The notes under the pieces: generated by a model
The model's input: the letters and a program-made list of their open reading frames with translations, nothing else
Database searches by the model: none
What the model was told of the DNA's origin: nothing
Made by a program: the position numbers and the translations under genes
NCBI GenBank assembly: GCA_016291905.1
Contig: JAEEZS010000072.1
Span: forward strand, 1-64,000
Length of the DNA stretch: 64,000 nucleotides
Direction of reading: 5' to 3'
DNA from: Bacteroidaceae bacterium
GTDB lineage: Bacteria; Bacteroidota; Bacteroidia; Bacteroidales; Bacteroidaceae
In this document: in pieces, positions 25,109 through 35,159 of the stretch
Position numbering within the stretch: position 1 is the stretch's first letter
How the letters are laid out: each line of letters opens with the position of its first letter

Positions 25109-26026
25109 ATGTACCACACGCCCGTCCTCCTCAACCCCAGCATCGATGCCCTGGACATCCGTCCAGGCGGCACCTATGTGGACGTCACCTTCGGTGGGGG
25201 CGGGCATAGTCGCGAAATACTCCGTCGCTTTGCCGACGACCCAACGGCGCACCTCTACGCCTTCGACCAGGACCCCGATGCCGAGCAAGAGGCCCAGAAA
25301 ATCAACGACCCGCGATTTACCTTCATCCGCAGCAACTTCCGCTGGCTAAGCAACTTTATGCGCTACCACGACGTTCCGCAGATTGACGGCCTGCTGGCCG
25401 ACCTGGGCGTATCGTCCCACCACTTCGACGAGGCTTCGCGGGGCTTTACCTTCCGCGACCCCGAGGCACCGCTTGATATGCGTATGAATCCGCGCGACGG
25501 GCTGACCGCTGCCGATATCCTGCGCGACTACGCCGAGGAACGCCTCGCCACCCTATTCCACCTCTACGGCGAACTGCGCGACAGCCGACGTCTGGCCACC
25601 GCTATCGTCCGTGCCCGCGTCGAACGTCCCTTGCTGACCGCTGCCGACCTGCTTGAAGTGGTCCAACCCATCCTTGCCCACGACAAGGCCAAGAACCCGC
25701 AGGCCCGACTATTCCAAGCCCTGCGCATCGAGGTCAACCACGAGATGGATGCCCTGCGCGACCTGCTGCTGGCAGCCACCGACCTCATCGTCCCCGACGG
25801 ACGACTGGTCGTGCTCACCTACCACAGCCTCGAAGACCGCCTTGTGAAGAACCTCGTCCGCACAGGCAACGTCGAAGGCACTCTCCAACAAGACCCCATC
25901 TATGGCACCCTCAGCAGTCCCTGGCGCGCTGTGGGTCAGCCCATTGTCCCCTCGGAAGCCGAGCAGCAGAGCAACCCTCGCAGCCGCTCAGCCCACTTAC
26001 GTATCGCCCATAAACAGAAGAACTAA
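25109..26026 (+). CDS. rsmH: 16S rRNA (cytosine-1402-N4)-methyltransferase
   Basis: 305 residues. It methylates C1402 in the ribosomal decoding centre. SAM-binding motif YVDVTFGGGGHSREILRRF (about 24-42); then DLGVSSHHFDEASRGFTFRDPEAPLDMRMN, a family hallmark; and LTYHSLEDRLVK near residue 236. The C-terminal NPRSRSAHLRIAHK matches the usual NPRARSAKLR ending. Second gene of the dcw cluster; its stop overlaps the ftsL start (TAATG). Confidence 0.96.
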   Translation: MYHTPVLLNPSIDALDIRPGGTYVDVTFGGGGHSREILRRFADDPTAHLYAFDQDPDAEQEAQKINDPRFTFIRSNFRWLSNFMRYHDVPQIDGLLADLGVSSHHFDEASRGFTFRDPEAPLDMRMNPRDGLTAADILRDYAEERLATLFHLYGELRDSRRLATAIVRARVERPLLTAADLLEVVQPILAHDKAKNPQARLFQALRIEVNHEMDALRDLLLAATDLIVPDGRLVVLTYHSLEDRLVKNLVRTGNVEGTLQQDPIYGTLSSPWRAVGQPIVPSEAEQQSNPRSRSAHLRIAHKQKN

Positions 26027-26361
26027 TGTCCGCCACTGCCAAGAAAACCAAGAAGAAGTCGTTCCTGCTGAAGCTCATCACAGGCGACGTGCTGATGCAC
26101 CCCTGGGTGAAGCGCCAGATGGGACTCATCGTCCTCGTTGTCTGCCTCGTCGTGCTCTACGAAGGCAACCGCTATGGCAGCCAGCTCGAGACCGTGAAAA
26201 TCCAGCGCCTCCGTGCCGACATCATCGACCTCCAGAACGAGTCCGTAGCCTTGCGCAACGAGCTGATGCAGAAGAGCCTCCAATCCAACATCGAGCGCCG
26301 TCTGGGCGACGACAATCCCCTCCGTCCCGCCACTGCCGCTCCCATAGTCATCGAAAAATAG
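26026..26361 (+). CDS. ftsL: FtsL-like cell division protein
   Basis: 111 residues. A basic cytoplasmic N-terminus is followed by one membrane span (about 39-56, MGLIVLVVCLVVLYEG) and an extracytoplasmic coiled coil (ETVKIQRLRADIIDLQNESVALRNEL, shown here in part as LRADIIDLQNESVALRNEL). Size, topology and position between rsmH and ftsI identify it as the Bacteroidetes FtsL counterpart, a divisome scaffold. Sequence conservation is low in this family, so identification rests on context. Start overlaps the rsmH stop by 1 nt. Confidence 0.85.
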   Translation: MSATAKKTKKKSFLLKLITGDVLMHPWVKRQMGLIVLVVCLVVLYEGNRYGSQLETVKIQRLRADIIDLQNESVALRNELMQKSLQSNIERRLGDDNPLRPATAAPIVIEK

Positions 26362-26374
26362 CAACATCACAGCA

Positions 26375-28531
26375 ATGCCTCCCTCGTCCCAGTCCATGTC
26401 CCGCCGCTACACCTCGATCATCGTCATCGTGGTGCTCGTTGCCGTGCTCATCGTGTTGCGCGCTCTGGGCTTTATGACCTTCCAGCGTCGCGGCTGGCAA
26501 ACCGTTGCCAGCCAGTTCCAGGCCGACAGCGTCACCGTCCGAGCCCAGCGAGGAAGCATACTGAGCGACGAAGGCCGCGTGCTCGTCAGCAGCACCCCCG
26601 AGTACCAGCTCGTCTTCAAGTACCGCGACTATACCCGTGCCCGCAACGAACAGCTTGAACGCGACTCAGCTGTCCGCGCCAACCTCGACACCTATGCCAA
26701 GGGTCTCCACCGCCTCCTGCCCGACCAGCCAGCCGCCGAGTTCCGCACCCTCATCGACGGTGCCCTTCGCAAGGGCGATGCCAACATTCAGGCAGGCAAG
26801 CGCACAGGACTCTACACCAATCTCTACACCCACGGCACCAAACGCCTGACCTACAACCGCTACAAGGAGGTAAAAGCCTTCCTCGACTCGTGCAACCGCG
26901 AGTTCCTCCACGCCTCCACCTCGCGCGGATTTACCTTCGACGAGGTGCTGATACGCAAGAACGCCTATGGCCTTGCCACCCGTACTCTGGGCCGATGGAA
27001 CGAACAGACTGCCCGCCCGCGCGACGGCATCGAACTGGCCTTCGACAGCGTGCTTAGCGGTACCCCAGGCCTTAGTCACCGCCGTAAGGTGATGGACACC
27101 TTCGCCGAATATGTGGACGTGCCTCCGCGTAACGGCTGCGACATCGTCACCACCCTCAACGTCCGCATCCAGGACATCGCCAACAAGGCCCTGCGCGACC
27201 AGATGGAAGAACAGAACGCCGACCTCGGCACCGCCATCGTGATGGAGACTCGCACGGGCGAAATCAAGGCCATCGTTAACCACACCCGCCAGAAGGGCGA
27301 GTTTGTCGTCGGGCAGAACATCGCCCTCAACCAACCTATCGAAACGGGCTCTATCTTCAAGACTGCCAGCATCCTGGCCGCCCTCGACGACGGCGAAGTA
27401 ACCCTCAAGGACTCCGTCGATACCTACCCCTTCAGCCGCCACTTCTACGGCTATGGCATCAGCGACGACAGCAAGCGTGAGCCTTGGAAGACCATTCCTA
27501 AGATTCTCAAGTACAGTTCTAATGTCGGCACGATGACCGTCGTGGACGACCACTACGTCAAGAAGGGCAAAGCCGAGGCGTTCCTCAACAAGCTACTCAG
27601 CTTCGGCATCACCGAGAACCACCATGTCATCCCTGGCGCCGCCACGTCGAAGCTCAAGACCCCTGCCCAGCTAAAGAACTGGAAAGGCGAGGCCCTCTGG
27701 ATGGCCGTAGGCTACGGCATCAGTGTCACCCCGATGAATATGGTGGCCTTCTACAACGCCATTGCCAACGGCGGCAAGATGATGCGCCCGAGACTCATCA
27801 AGGAAATCCAGCACGACGGCCACACCGTCGAACGCTACGACCCCGAGGTGGTCATCGAAGCCATTGCCAAGCCCCAGGCCATTGCCGACATCACCGAATG
27901 CCTCATCAGCGTCGTCAACAGCGACCACGGCACAGGCGTCCGCGCCCATAGCGACCGCTTCCTCATCGCTGGCAAGACAGGCACGGCCAAGGTAGACGAA
28001 CACGGACAGTATGCAGGACGCTGGCTCAACTTCATCGGCTTCTTCCCCGCCGACAAACCCGAATACACGTGCGGTGTCTTTGTCTATCGCCAGGCAGGCC
28101 ACGTAGGCGCTGCCAACGGAGGCGGCACAATGTCGGCACCCGTTCTCCACGAGATTGCCGAACGCGTGATGGCCTACCAAAAGACCACTGAGGTAGAGGA
28201 CCTGCGCGACTCGCTCGCCATCCTCGTCCCCGATGTGAAGCCAGGAAACATTGCCGCTGCCGACCTGGTGCTCGACGAACTGCACATCAAGGACGACTCC
28301 CTCCGTCCCAAGGAAACACTCTTTGCCGAGGCGGACAAGAACCATCCCCGCCTGACTGACACCGACCACGTGCCCAACGTCGTGGGTATGGGCGCCAAGG
28401 ACGCCATCTTCGCCCTCGAATCGTGCGGCATCAAGGCTCACCTGAATGGCGTAGGCAAAGTGAGCAGGCAAAGCGCAGCCGCTGGCTCAGACAAGCGCAA
28501 GGGAATGACTGTTGAACTCTATCTGAAATAA
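26375..28531 (+). CDS. ftsI: Penicillin-binding protein / FtsI transpeptidase with PASTA domain
   Basis: 718 residues (an alternative start seven codons later is possible). One membrane anchor (about 12-34) is followed by the dimerisation domain ([19 protein letters not shown]). The transpeptidase domain has the SxxK motif at Ser326 (TGSIFKTAS), SxN in KYSSNVGT and KTG in [10 protein letters not shown] single C-terminal PASTA domain follows ([19 protein letters not shown]). It crosslinks septal peptidoglycan with FtsW. Position in the cluster supports septal rather than elongation function. Confidence 0.93.
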   Translation: MPPSSQSMSRRYTSIIVIVVLVAVLIVLRALGFMTFQRRGWQTVASQFQADSVTVRAQRGSILSDEGRVLVSSTPEYQLVFKYRDYTRARNEQLERDSAVRANLDTYAKGLHRLLPDQPAAEFRTLIDGALRKGDANIQAGKRTGLYTNLYTHGTKRLTYNRYKEVKAFLDSCNREFLHASTSRGFTFDEVLIRKNAYGLATRTLGRWNEQTARPRDGIELAFDSVLSGTPGLSHRRKVMDTFAEYVDVPPRNGCDIVTTLNVRIQDIANKALRDQMEEQNADLGTAIVMETRTGEIKAIVNHTRQKGEFVVGQNIALNQPIETGSIFKTASILAALDDGEVTLKDSVDTYPFSRHFYGYGISDDSKREPWKTIPKILKYSSNVGTMTVVDDHYVKKGKAEAFLNKLLSFGITENHHVIPGAATSKLKTPAQLKNWKGEALWMAVGYGISVTPMNMVAFYNAIANGGKMMRPRLIKEIQHDGHTVERYDPEVVIEAIAKPQAIADITECLISVVNSDHGTGVRAHSDRFLIAGKTGTAKVDEHGQYAGRWLNFIGFFPADKPEYTCGVFVYRQAGHVGAANGGGTMSAPVLHEIAERVMAYQKTTEVEDLRDSLAILVPDVKPGNIAAADLVLDELHIKDDSLRPKETLFAEADKNHPRLTDTDHVPNVVGMGAKDAIFALESCGIKAHLNGVGKVSRQSAAAGSDKRKGMTVELYLK

Positions 28532-28535
28532 CGAT

Positions 28536-29996
28536 ATGGAACTGAACGAGATACTGAAATCATTAACGAACTTTGAGATTGCGGGCGGGACAGTTGCGAC
28601 ACTTGTGACAGATGTGACTATAGACTCCCGACAGGTCACCCCAGGGGCCCTCTTCGCCGCCATCCGCGGCACCCAGGTGGATGGACATACCTACATCGAC
28701 AAGGCCATCGCGAACGGAGCGACCACCATCCTCTGCGAGACCCTGCCCGACACGCTGGCAGAAGGCATCACCTACATCAAGGTGCCCGATAGCGAAGCCG
28801 CCATCGGCCCCGTTGCCACTACATTCTACGGCAATCCAACCAGCCACCTGCGCCTCGTGGGCGTCACAGGCACCAACGGCAAGACCACCATCGCCACGCT
28901 GCTTTACAAGATGTTCCGCGCCTTCGGCCACAAAGCAGGCTTGCTCAGCACCGTCTGCAACTACATCAACGACCAGGCCATCCCCACCGACCACACCACG
29001 CCCGATGCCATCACGCTCAACCATCTACTGAGCCGTATGGTCGACGAGGGCTGCGAGTTCGCCTTTATGGAGTGCTCGTCGCACGCCATTGCCCAGCATC
29101 GCATTGGCGGACTGACCTTCGCTGGGGGTATCTTCACCAACCTCACCCGCGACCACCTCGACTACCACAAGACTGTCGACAACTACCTCCGCGCCAAGAA
29201 AGCCTTCTTCGATGCCCTGCCGAGCGACGCCTTCATGCTCACCAACCTCGACGACAAGAACGGAATGGTGATGGCACAGAATACCCGCGCCTTGGTCAGC
29301 ACCTACTCGCTGCGCACAATGGCCGACTTCAAGGCCCGCATCCTTGAACACCACTTCGAGGGGATGCTGCTTGAAATCAATCGCCAGGAGGTCTTCGTTC
29401 AGTTCCTCGGCAAGTTCAACGCCAGCAACCTGCTGGCCGTCTATGGAGCCGCCTGCCTGCTGGGCAAGGAGCCTCTTGACGTGCTGACTGTGCTGAGCAC
29501 CCTGCATCCCGTGGCAGGTCGCCTCGAGGCCATACGTTCGCCTCAGGGCATCACAGCCGTCGTAGACTATGCCCACACACCCGATGCTATCAACAACGTC
29601 CTCAAGGCCGTAGGCGAGGTCGTGGCAGGCAAGGGCCACATCATCACCGTGGTGGGAGCTGGCGGCAACCGCGACAAGGGCAAACGTCCGCTGATGGCCC
29701 AGGAAGCTGTCAAAGGCAGCGACCGCGTCATCATCACCAGCGACAACCCCCGCTTCGAGGAGCCACAGGACATTATCAACGATATGCTCGCAGGACTTGA
29801 CGAAGAGCAGCTCAGAGACGTCATCAGCATCGTCGACCGCCGCGAAGCCATCCGCACAGCCTGCACAATGGCCCAGAAGGGTGACATCATCGTCGTGGCA
29901 GGCAAGGGACACGAGGACTATCAGGAAGTGCGCGGCGTCAAGCACCACTTCGACGACCGCGAAGTACTGCGCGAAACCTTTGGAATCAATTCATAA
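28536..29996 (+). CDS. murE: UDP-MurNAc-tripeptide synthetase (meso-diaminopimelate adding)
   Basis: 486 residues. It adds meso-DAP to UDP-MurNAc-L-Ala-D-Glu. P-loop [15 protein letters not shown] (about 109), middle-domain [16 protein letters not shown], and the substrate-specifying DNPR motif at about 402-405 ([10 protein letters not shown]), which marks DAP rather than lysine specificity. It starts 4 bp after ftsI. A near-start stretch contains GTGACAGATGTGAC, incidental to coding. Confidence 0.96.
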   Translation: MELNEILKSLTNFEIAGGTVATLVTDVTIDSRQVTPGALFAAIRGTQVDGHTYIDKAIANGATTILCETLPDTLAEGITYIKVPDSEAAIGPVATTFYGNPTSHLRLVGVTGTNGKTTIATLLYKMFRAFGHKAGLLSTVCNYINDQAIPTDHTTPDAITLNHLLSRMVDEGCEFAFMECSSHAIAQHRIGGLTFAGGIFTNLTRDHLDYHKTVDNYLRAKKAFFDALPSDAFMLTNLDDKNGMVMAQNTRALVSTYSLRTMADFKARILEHHFEGMLLEINRQEVFVQFLGKFNASNLLAVYGAACLLGKEPLDVLTVLSTLHPVAGRLEAIRSPQGITAVVDYAHTPDAINNVLKAVGEVVAGKGHIITVVGAGGNRDKGKRPLMAQEAVKGSDRVIITSDNPRFEEPQDIINDMLAGLDEEQLRDVISIVDRREAIRTACTMAQKGDIIVVAGKGHEDYQEVRGVKHHFDDREVLRETFGINS

Positions 29997-30029
29997 ACAA
30001 CTAATCGTCAAAACCGTAATCTCCCACCG

Positions 30030-31310
30030 ATGCTCAACTACCTCTTCAATTACCTACAACGAATCCACTTCCCAGGAGCGGGTCTGTTCAGCTACGTCTC
30101 CTTCCGCGCCATCTTTGCCCTCGTGGTCTCCATTGTCGTATCCATCTGGTTTGGCAAGTGGTTCATCCGTCTGCTCAAGCGCCGCAACATCTCCGAGACG
30201 CAGCGCGACGAGCGCCTCGACCCCTTCGGCGTAGGTAAGGTGGGCGTGCCCACGATGGGTGGCGTCATCATTATCGCTGCCATACTGATTCCCTGCCTCC
30301 TCATCGGCAAGCTGGAAAACGTCTATATGCAACTGATGATTATCACCACCGTCATCCTCGGCGCCCTCGGCTTTGCCGACGACTACATCAAGACTTTCCG
30401 CAAGAATAAGGACGGTTTGAACGGCTGGGTGAAGATTTTTGGTCAGGTTGTGCTGGGACTAATTGTGGGCCTCACCCTCCGCTACAGCCCGCAGGTGGTC
30501 ATTAACGAAACGGTGGAGACGAAAATTGAGAACAACACGGAGATTGTCGTGAAGAGCCCCGACGTCAAGTCAACGCGCACCACAATCCCCTTCTTTAAGA
30601 ACCATAACCTTAACTATGCCGATTTATTTGCCTGGTTGGGCGACCCCTTGAAGTACAAGGCTGGCTGGATTTTCTTCGTCATCCTCACCGTTTTGGTCGT
30701 CACGGCAGTCAGCAACGGCTCGAACCTCAACGACGGAATGGACGGAATGGCGGCGGGTAATTCGGCCGTCATAGGCGGCACATTGGGCGCACTGGCCTAC
30801 GTCAGCAGTAACGTCGTCCTCACCGAATACTTCAATCTGATGTACATCCCTGGCAGTCAGGAACTCGTCATCTTCTCGCTGGCTTTCGTGGGTGCCCTGA
30901 TAGGCTTTCTCTGGTACAACAGCTACCCCGCCGAAATCTTTATGGGCGACACGGGCAGCCTCACCATCGGCGGCCTCATCGCCGTGCTAGCACTCTGCAT
31001 CCATAAGGAACTGCTGCTGCCCATCCTCTGCGGCATCTTCCTGATTGAAAGCCTCTCCGTCATCCTCCAACGTTTTTGGTACAAACGGGGTAAAAGCCGC
31101 GGACTGCACAGCCGTCTTTGGAAACGCACACCGATCCACGACCACTATCGTACCTCGATGGCGCAGGTGCTCAAGACCGACCCCACTAGTACTGTCCGTT
31201 TCCGCGGCAACGACTCGCGCCTGTTGTTCGAAACGAAGATTACATTCCGTTTCTGGATTATCAGCATAGGATTGGCTGCCTTCACCATCCTGACGTTGAA
31301 GATTAGGTAA
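30030..31310 (+). CDS. mraY: Phospho-MurNAc-pentapeptide transferase
   Basis: 426 residues, with about ten membrane spans. It transfers phospho-MurNAc-pentapeptide to undecaprenyl phosphate to make lipid I. Conserved motifs: VGKVGVPTMGGV, GFADDYIKTFRKNKDG (acidic pair near 116), NGSNLNDGMDGMAAG and FMGDTGSLTIGG. An insert at about 155-205 (VETKIENNTEIVVKSPDVKS) is characteristic of Bacteroidetes MraY (family knowledge). C-terminal RTPIHDHY-like KRTPIHDHYRTS is intact. Confidence 0.96.
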   Translation: MLNYLFNYLQRIHFPGAGLFSYVSFRAIFALVVSIVVSIWFGKWFIRLLKRRNISETQRDERLDPFGVGKVGVPTMGGVIIIAAILIPCLLIGKLENVYMQLMIITTVILGALGFADDYIKTFRKNKDGLNGWVKIFGQVVLGLIVGLTLRYSPQVVINETVETKIENNTEIVVKSPDVKSTRTTIPFFKNHNLNYADLFAWLGDPLKYKAGWIFFVILTVLVVTAVSNGSNLNDGMDGMAAGNSAVIGGTLGALAYVSSNVVLTEYFNLMYIPGSQELVIFSLAFVGALIGFLWYNSYPAEIFMGDTGSLTIGGLIAVLALCIHKELLLPILCGIFLIESLSVILQRFWYKRGKSRGLHSRLWKRTPIHDHYRTSMAQVLKTDPTSTVRFRGNDSRLLFETKITFRFWIISIGLAAFTILTLKIR

Positions 31311-31382
31311 AAAAGCAGCAAAGACGAGATTTCCGAAGTTTACGAACAGATATTCTGAAACTACAAAAACAGATTACGAAAT

Positions 31383-32711
31383 ATGAGAATTGTCGTACTA
31401 GGAGCAGGCGAAAGCGGCGTCGGAGCCGCCATCCTCGCCAAGACAAAAGGTTTTGATGTGTTTGTCAGCGACCAAGGCACCATCAAGGACTACTACAAGC
31501 AGATGCTTGACGACTACGCCATTGCCTGGGAGGAAGGTCACCATACCGAAGCGCTCGTCCTCAACGCCGACGAAGTGGTGAAGAGCCCTGGCATCCCCTG
31601 CGACGCTCCACTTCCCCTGAAACTGAAGGAACAGGGCACGCCCGTCATCTCGGAAATCGAGTTCGCTGGCCGCTACACCAATGCCAAAATGATTTGCATC
31701 ACGGGCAGCAACGGCAAGACCACCACCACCTCGCTCATCTACCACATCTTCAAGAGCGCAGGCTACAACGTCGGCCTCGCGGGCAACATCGGGCGAAGCC
31801 TCGCCCTGCAGGTGGCGACGAAGGACTACGACTACTACGTCATCGAACTCAGCTCGTTCCAGCTCGACAACATGTACGACTTCCGCGCTAACATTGCCGT
31901 GTTGATGAACATCACTCCCGATCACCTTGACCGCTATCACCACAATATGCAGGAGTACGTCGATGCCAAGTTCCGCATCCTCCAGAATCAGACCGACGAC
32001 GATGCCTTCGTCTTCTGGAACGACGACCCCATCATCCGCCGCGAACTGGGCAAGTACGGCATCCACGGCCGCCTCTACCCCTTTGCAGAGCTGGAAGCGG
32101 CAGGCCTCTCAGCCTTCACCAAAAGCGGTAAGCTCTATTTCACCGAGCCTAACGCCTTCAACATGGAACAGGAGGACCTTGCCCTCACGGGTAAGCACAA
32201 CCTCTACAACTCGATGGCGGCTGGAATCACCGCCAACATCTCGGGCATCAAAAACGAAGTCATCCGCGAGGCCCTCTCTAACTTCAAGGGCGTGGAGCAC
32301 CGTCTTGAATACGTCACCCGCGTCCGTGGTGTCGATTACATCAACGATTCCAAGGCCACCAATGTCAACAGCTGCTGGTACGCCCTGCAAAGCATGAAAG
32401 CCAAGACCGTCCTCATCCTCGGCGGCAAGGACAAAGGCAACGACTACAGCGAAATAGCCGACCTGGTGCGTGAGAAATGCGTCGGACTCATCTATATGGG
32501 ACTTCACAACGAGAAGCTACACGACTTCTTCGACCCCTTCGGCCTCCCCGTCGCCGACGTGCAGAGTATGGCAGATGCCGTCAATGCAGCCTACACGATG
32601 GCCACACCTGGACAGACCGTGCTACTCAGCCCCTGCTGCGCCAGCTTCGACCTTTTCCAAAGCTACGAAGACCGCGGAAACCAATTCAAACAATGCGTAA
32701 TGGCGTTATGA
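31383..32711 (+). CDS. murD: UDP-MurNAc-L-alanine:D-glutamate ligase
   Basis: 442 residues. It adds D-glutamate, the product of MurI whose gene is at 43.5 kb in this window. N-terminal Rossmann VVLGAGESGVGAAIL, ATP loop CITGSNGKTTTTSLI (about 104), NITPDHLDRYHHN, and C-terminal VDYINDSKATNVNSCWYAL and LGGKDKGNDY. Its TGA overlaps the ATG of ftsW. Confidence 0.96.
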   Translation: MRIVVLGAGESGVGAAILAKTKGFDVFVSDQGTIKDYYKQMLDDYAIAWEEGHHTEALVLNADEVVKSPGIPCDAPLPLKLKEQGTPVISEIEFAGRYTNAKMICITGSNGKTTTTSLIYHIFKSAGYNVGLAGNIGRSLALQVATKDYDYYVIELSSFQLDNMYDFRANIAVLMNITPDHLDRYHHNMQEYVDAKFRILQNQTDDDAFVFWNDDPIIRRELGKYGIHGRLYPFAELEAAGLSAFTKSGKLYFTEPNAFNMEQEDLALTGKHNLYNSMAAGITANISGIKNEVIREALSNFKGVEHRLEYVTRVRGVDYINDSKATNVNSCWYALQSMKAKTVLILGGKDKGNDYSEIADLVREKCVGLIYMGLHNEKLHDFFDPFGLPVADVQSMADAVNAAYTMATPGQTVLLSPCCASFDLFQSYEDRGNQFKQCVMAL

Positions 32712-33997
32712 GAAATGAGTTCATAAACAAGATTTTCCGCGGTGACAAGGGAATATGGTTTATCTTTATGTTCCTTTGTATGATCTCCATCATCGAGGTC
32801 TTCAGCGCTACGAGCCAGCTCTCCTACGGCAATGGAAACTTCTGGAGCCCCATCAGTTCACACTGCATTCATATGCTCATCGGTGTAGCAATGGTCATCC
32901 TTGTCCACCTGCTGCCCTACAAATGGTGGAAAGTGCTGGGACCTGCTATGCTCGTCGTCTCGTTCGTCCTGCTAGTCTATCTGGCCGTTGCAGGAAAATC
33001 CGTCAACGGCGCTGCACGATGGATAAGCATCTTTGGATTCACACTCCAGCCCTCCGAGATTGCCAAGCTGGCCGTTGTGATGACCGTGGCGCTGCTGCTT
33101 TCGCGAATGGACACCGATGATCTCCGTTCGTCATGGAAGACGTTCGGTTGGATAATGGGCATCACCGCGGTGTTCTGCCTGTTCATCGTCACGGAAAACC
33201 TTTCCACCGCAGCCCTGCTCTTCCTTGTTGTGGTGATGATGACACTCATTGGAGGCGTTCCGAGGCGAATCACTCTGCCTATTTATGGCATTGGTACCCT
33301 TGTAGTAGGACTTGTGTTGGCCTTCTTCATCCTCACCCCTCCCAAGACAATGAAGTGGGTGGCCGAAAACACCCCTCTCCACCGCGCCGCGGCTTGGCAA
33401 AACCGCGTGAAAGGTTTTGTGGTCGTCCTGCCCGACAATCCTTCGGACTACCGCATCAATGATGAGAACCGCCAGATCTCCCACGCGCTCATTGCTGTGG
33501 CCTCCAGCGGCATTGTCGGCACGGGCCCAGGCAACTCCATCCAGCGCGACTTTCTCTCCCACGCCGATTGCGACTTCATTTTTGCAATCATCCTTGAAGA
33601 GCTTGGACTTATTGGGGGTATCTTCGTGCTCCTGCTCTACATAGCACTACTGGTACGTGTGGGTAAGATAGCGCGAAAATGTCCCAGCCGATTCTCCACC
33701 TTGCTGGTGATGGGGTGTGCCTTGATGCTCGTCACACAGGCTTTCATCCACATGCTCATCTCGGTGAATATGTTCCCCGTCACAGGCCAGCCGTTACCTC
33801 TTATAAGCCGTGGAGGCACCAGCGTCATCATCAGCTGCATGTACATCGGCGTCATCCTCAACGTCAGCTACAGCGTTGGCGAAGGAGAGGTGCAAAACGA
33901 GGACATTCAAATCGGGCAGTTAGAGATTCGGGAGCCCTCCGAATCCGATATTAGCAAAGCAGAGGATAACGTAGAATTAGTTTTGCAAAACCATTGA
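32708..33997 (+). CDS. ftsW: FtsW SEDS-family septal peptidoglycan polymerase
   Basis: 429 residues using the ATG at 32708, which forms a 4-bp ATGA overlap with murD (an ATG at 32693 is an alternative; the much longer frame starting at 32477 lies inside murD and is rejected). About nine to ten membrane spans. SEDS signatures: GAARWISIFGFTLQPSEIAKL and NMFPVTGQPLPLISRGGTS. It polymerises lipid II at the septum together with FtsI. The C-terminal ~40 residues are polar and acidic. Confidence 0.95.
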   Translation: MRNEFINKIFRGDKGIWFIFMFLCMISIIEVFSATSQLSYGNGNFWSPISSHCIHMLIGVAMVILVHLLPYKWWKVLGPAMLVVSFVLLVYLAVAGKSVNGAARWISIFGFTLQPSEIAKLAVVMTVALLLSRMDTDDLRSSWKTFGWIMGITAVFCLFIVTENLSTAALLFLVVVMMTLIGGVPRRITLPIYGIGTLVVGLVLAFFILTPPKTMKWVAENTPLHRAAAWQNRVKGFVVVLPDNPSDYRINDENRQISHALIAVASSGIVGTGPGNSIQRDFLSHADCDFIFAIILEELGLIGGIFVLLLYIALLVRVGKIARKCPSRFSTLLVMGCALMLVTQAFIHMLISVNMFPVTGQPLPLISRGGTSVIISCMYIGVILNVSYSVGEGEVQNEDIQIGQLEIREPSESDISKAEDNVELVLQNH

Positions 33998-34011
33998 AAA
34001 TTATAGGAGTT

Positions 34012-35136
34012 ATGGAACCATTAAGAGTCATCATCAGCGGAGGTGGAACAGGCGGCCACATCTTCCCTGCCCTGTCCATTGCCGATGCTATCAAGGCAAA
34101 GCGTCCCGACACGAATATTCTCTTCGTTGGCGCCAAGGATCGTATGGAAATGCAACGCGTCCCTGCCGCAGGCTACCCCATTGAAGGACTTCCCGTCAGC
34201 GGTTTCGACCGCCGTCACCTCTTGAAGAACGTTGCCGTACTCTTCCGTCTGGCCAAAAGCCAGCGTATGGCAAAGCGGATTATCCGCGATTTCAGACCCC
34301 ACGTGGCTGTCGGTGTTGGTGGCTATGCCAGCGGCCCTACGTTGAAAATGGCAGGAGCCAAGGGTATCCCCACGCTGCTCCAGGAACAGAACTCTTATGC
34401 GGGTGTCACCAACAAACTGCTGGCTAAGAATGCCGCAGTCATCTGCGTGGCCTACGAAGGACTCGAGCGATTTTTCCCAGGCGAAAAAATTATTCTTACA
34501 GGCAATCCCGTCCGCGAAAGCCTGCTTAAAAATGCCATCGCCCACGACGAAGCCGCCCGCTCTTATGGTTTCGACCCCGAGAAGCCCATTGTGCTGATTG
34601 TCGGCGGCAGCCTCGGTGCCCGCAGCATCAACGAGAGCATCATCGCCCATCTGGACGACATCCGCAACAGCGATGTGCAGTTCATCTGGCAGACTGGAAA
34701 GTATTATTTCGAGGAGATGAAGCGCCGCGCAGGAACAGACAAGCCCGCGAACCTTATTATCACCGACTTCATTGCCAACATGGATGTGGCCTATGCCGCT
34801 GCCGACCTTGTCATCAGCCGTGCAGGTGCTGGATCCATTTCCGAGTTCTGCCTTCTGGGCAAAGCCGTCATCCTCGTCCCGTCGCCCAACGTAGCCGAAG
34901 ACCACCAGACCAAGAACGCTATGGCTCTTGTCAACAAGGGTGCAGCCGTGTATGTGAAGGACGTCGAGTCTGCAGAAAAGCTTGTTCCCACCGCGCTAAA
35001 TCTGGTTGCCGACAACGAACAGCTGGCAAGTCTCCGCACCAACATCCTCACCCTCGCCCTGCCCAACTCGGCCTCCATCATCGCCGACGAGGTCATCCGC
35101 CTGGCCGAAGAGTACCGCACCCAACATCCCGAATAA
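34012..35136 (+). CDS. murG: UDP-GlcNAc transferase MurG
   Basis: 374 residues from the ATG at 34012, preceded by a rare Shine-Dalgarno-like AGGAG at 34006; the TTG at 33994 overlapping ftsW is rejected. It converts lipid I to lipid II on the inner membrane face. The glycine loop GGGTGGHIFPAL is at residues 10-21, with VGVGGYASGPTL, LQEQNSYAGVTNKLL, TGNPVRESLL, and the donor-site SRAGAGSISEFCLLGKAVIL. Confidence 0.96.
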   Translation: MEPLRVIISGGGTGGHIFPALSIADAIKAKRPDTNILFVGAKDRMEMQRVPAAGYPIEGLPVSGFDRRHLLKNVAVLFRLAKSQRMAKRIIRDFRPHVAVGVGGYASGPTLKMAGAKGIPTLLQEQNSYAGVTNKLLAKNAAVICVAYEGLERFFPGEKIILTGNPVRESLLKNAIAHDEAARSYGFDPEKPIVLIVGGSLGARSINESIIAHLDDIRNSDVQFIWQTGKYYFEEMKRRAGTDKPANLIITDFIANMDVAYAAADLVISRAGAGSISEFCLLGKAVILVPSPNVAEDHQTKNAMALVNKGAAVYVKDVESAEKLVPTALNLVADNEQLASLRTNILTLALPNSASIIADEVIRLAEEYRTQHPE

Positions 35137-35159
35137 CTCCCTAACGCTTCATAACAGAA

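Noticed and set aside
32477-32707. Longer start for ftsW
   Set aside because: The added 77 codons lie within murD in another frame and read as non-protein sequence; the ATGA overlap at 32708 is the natural start.
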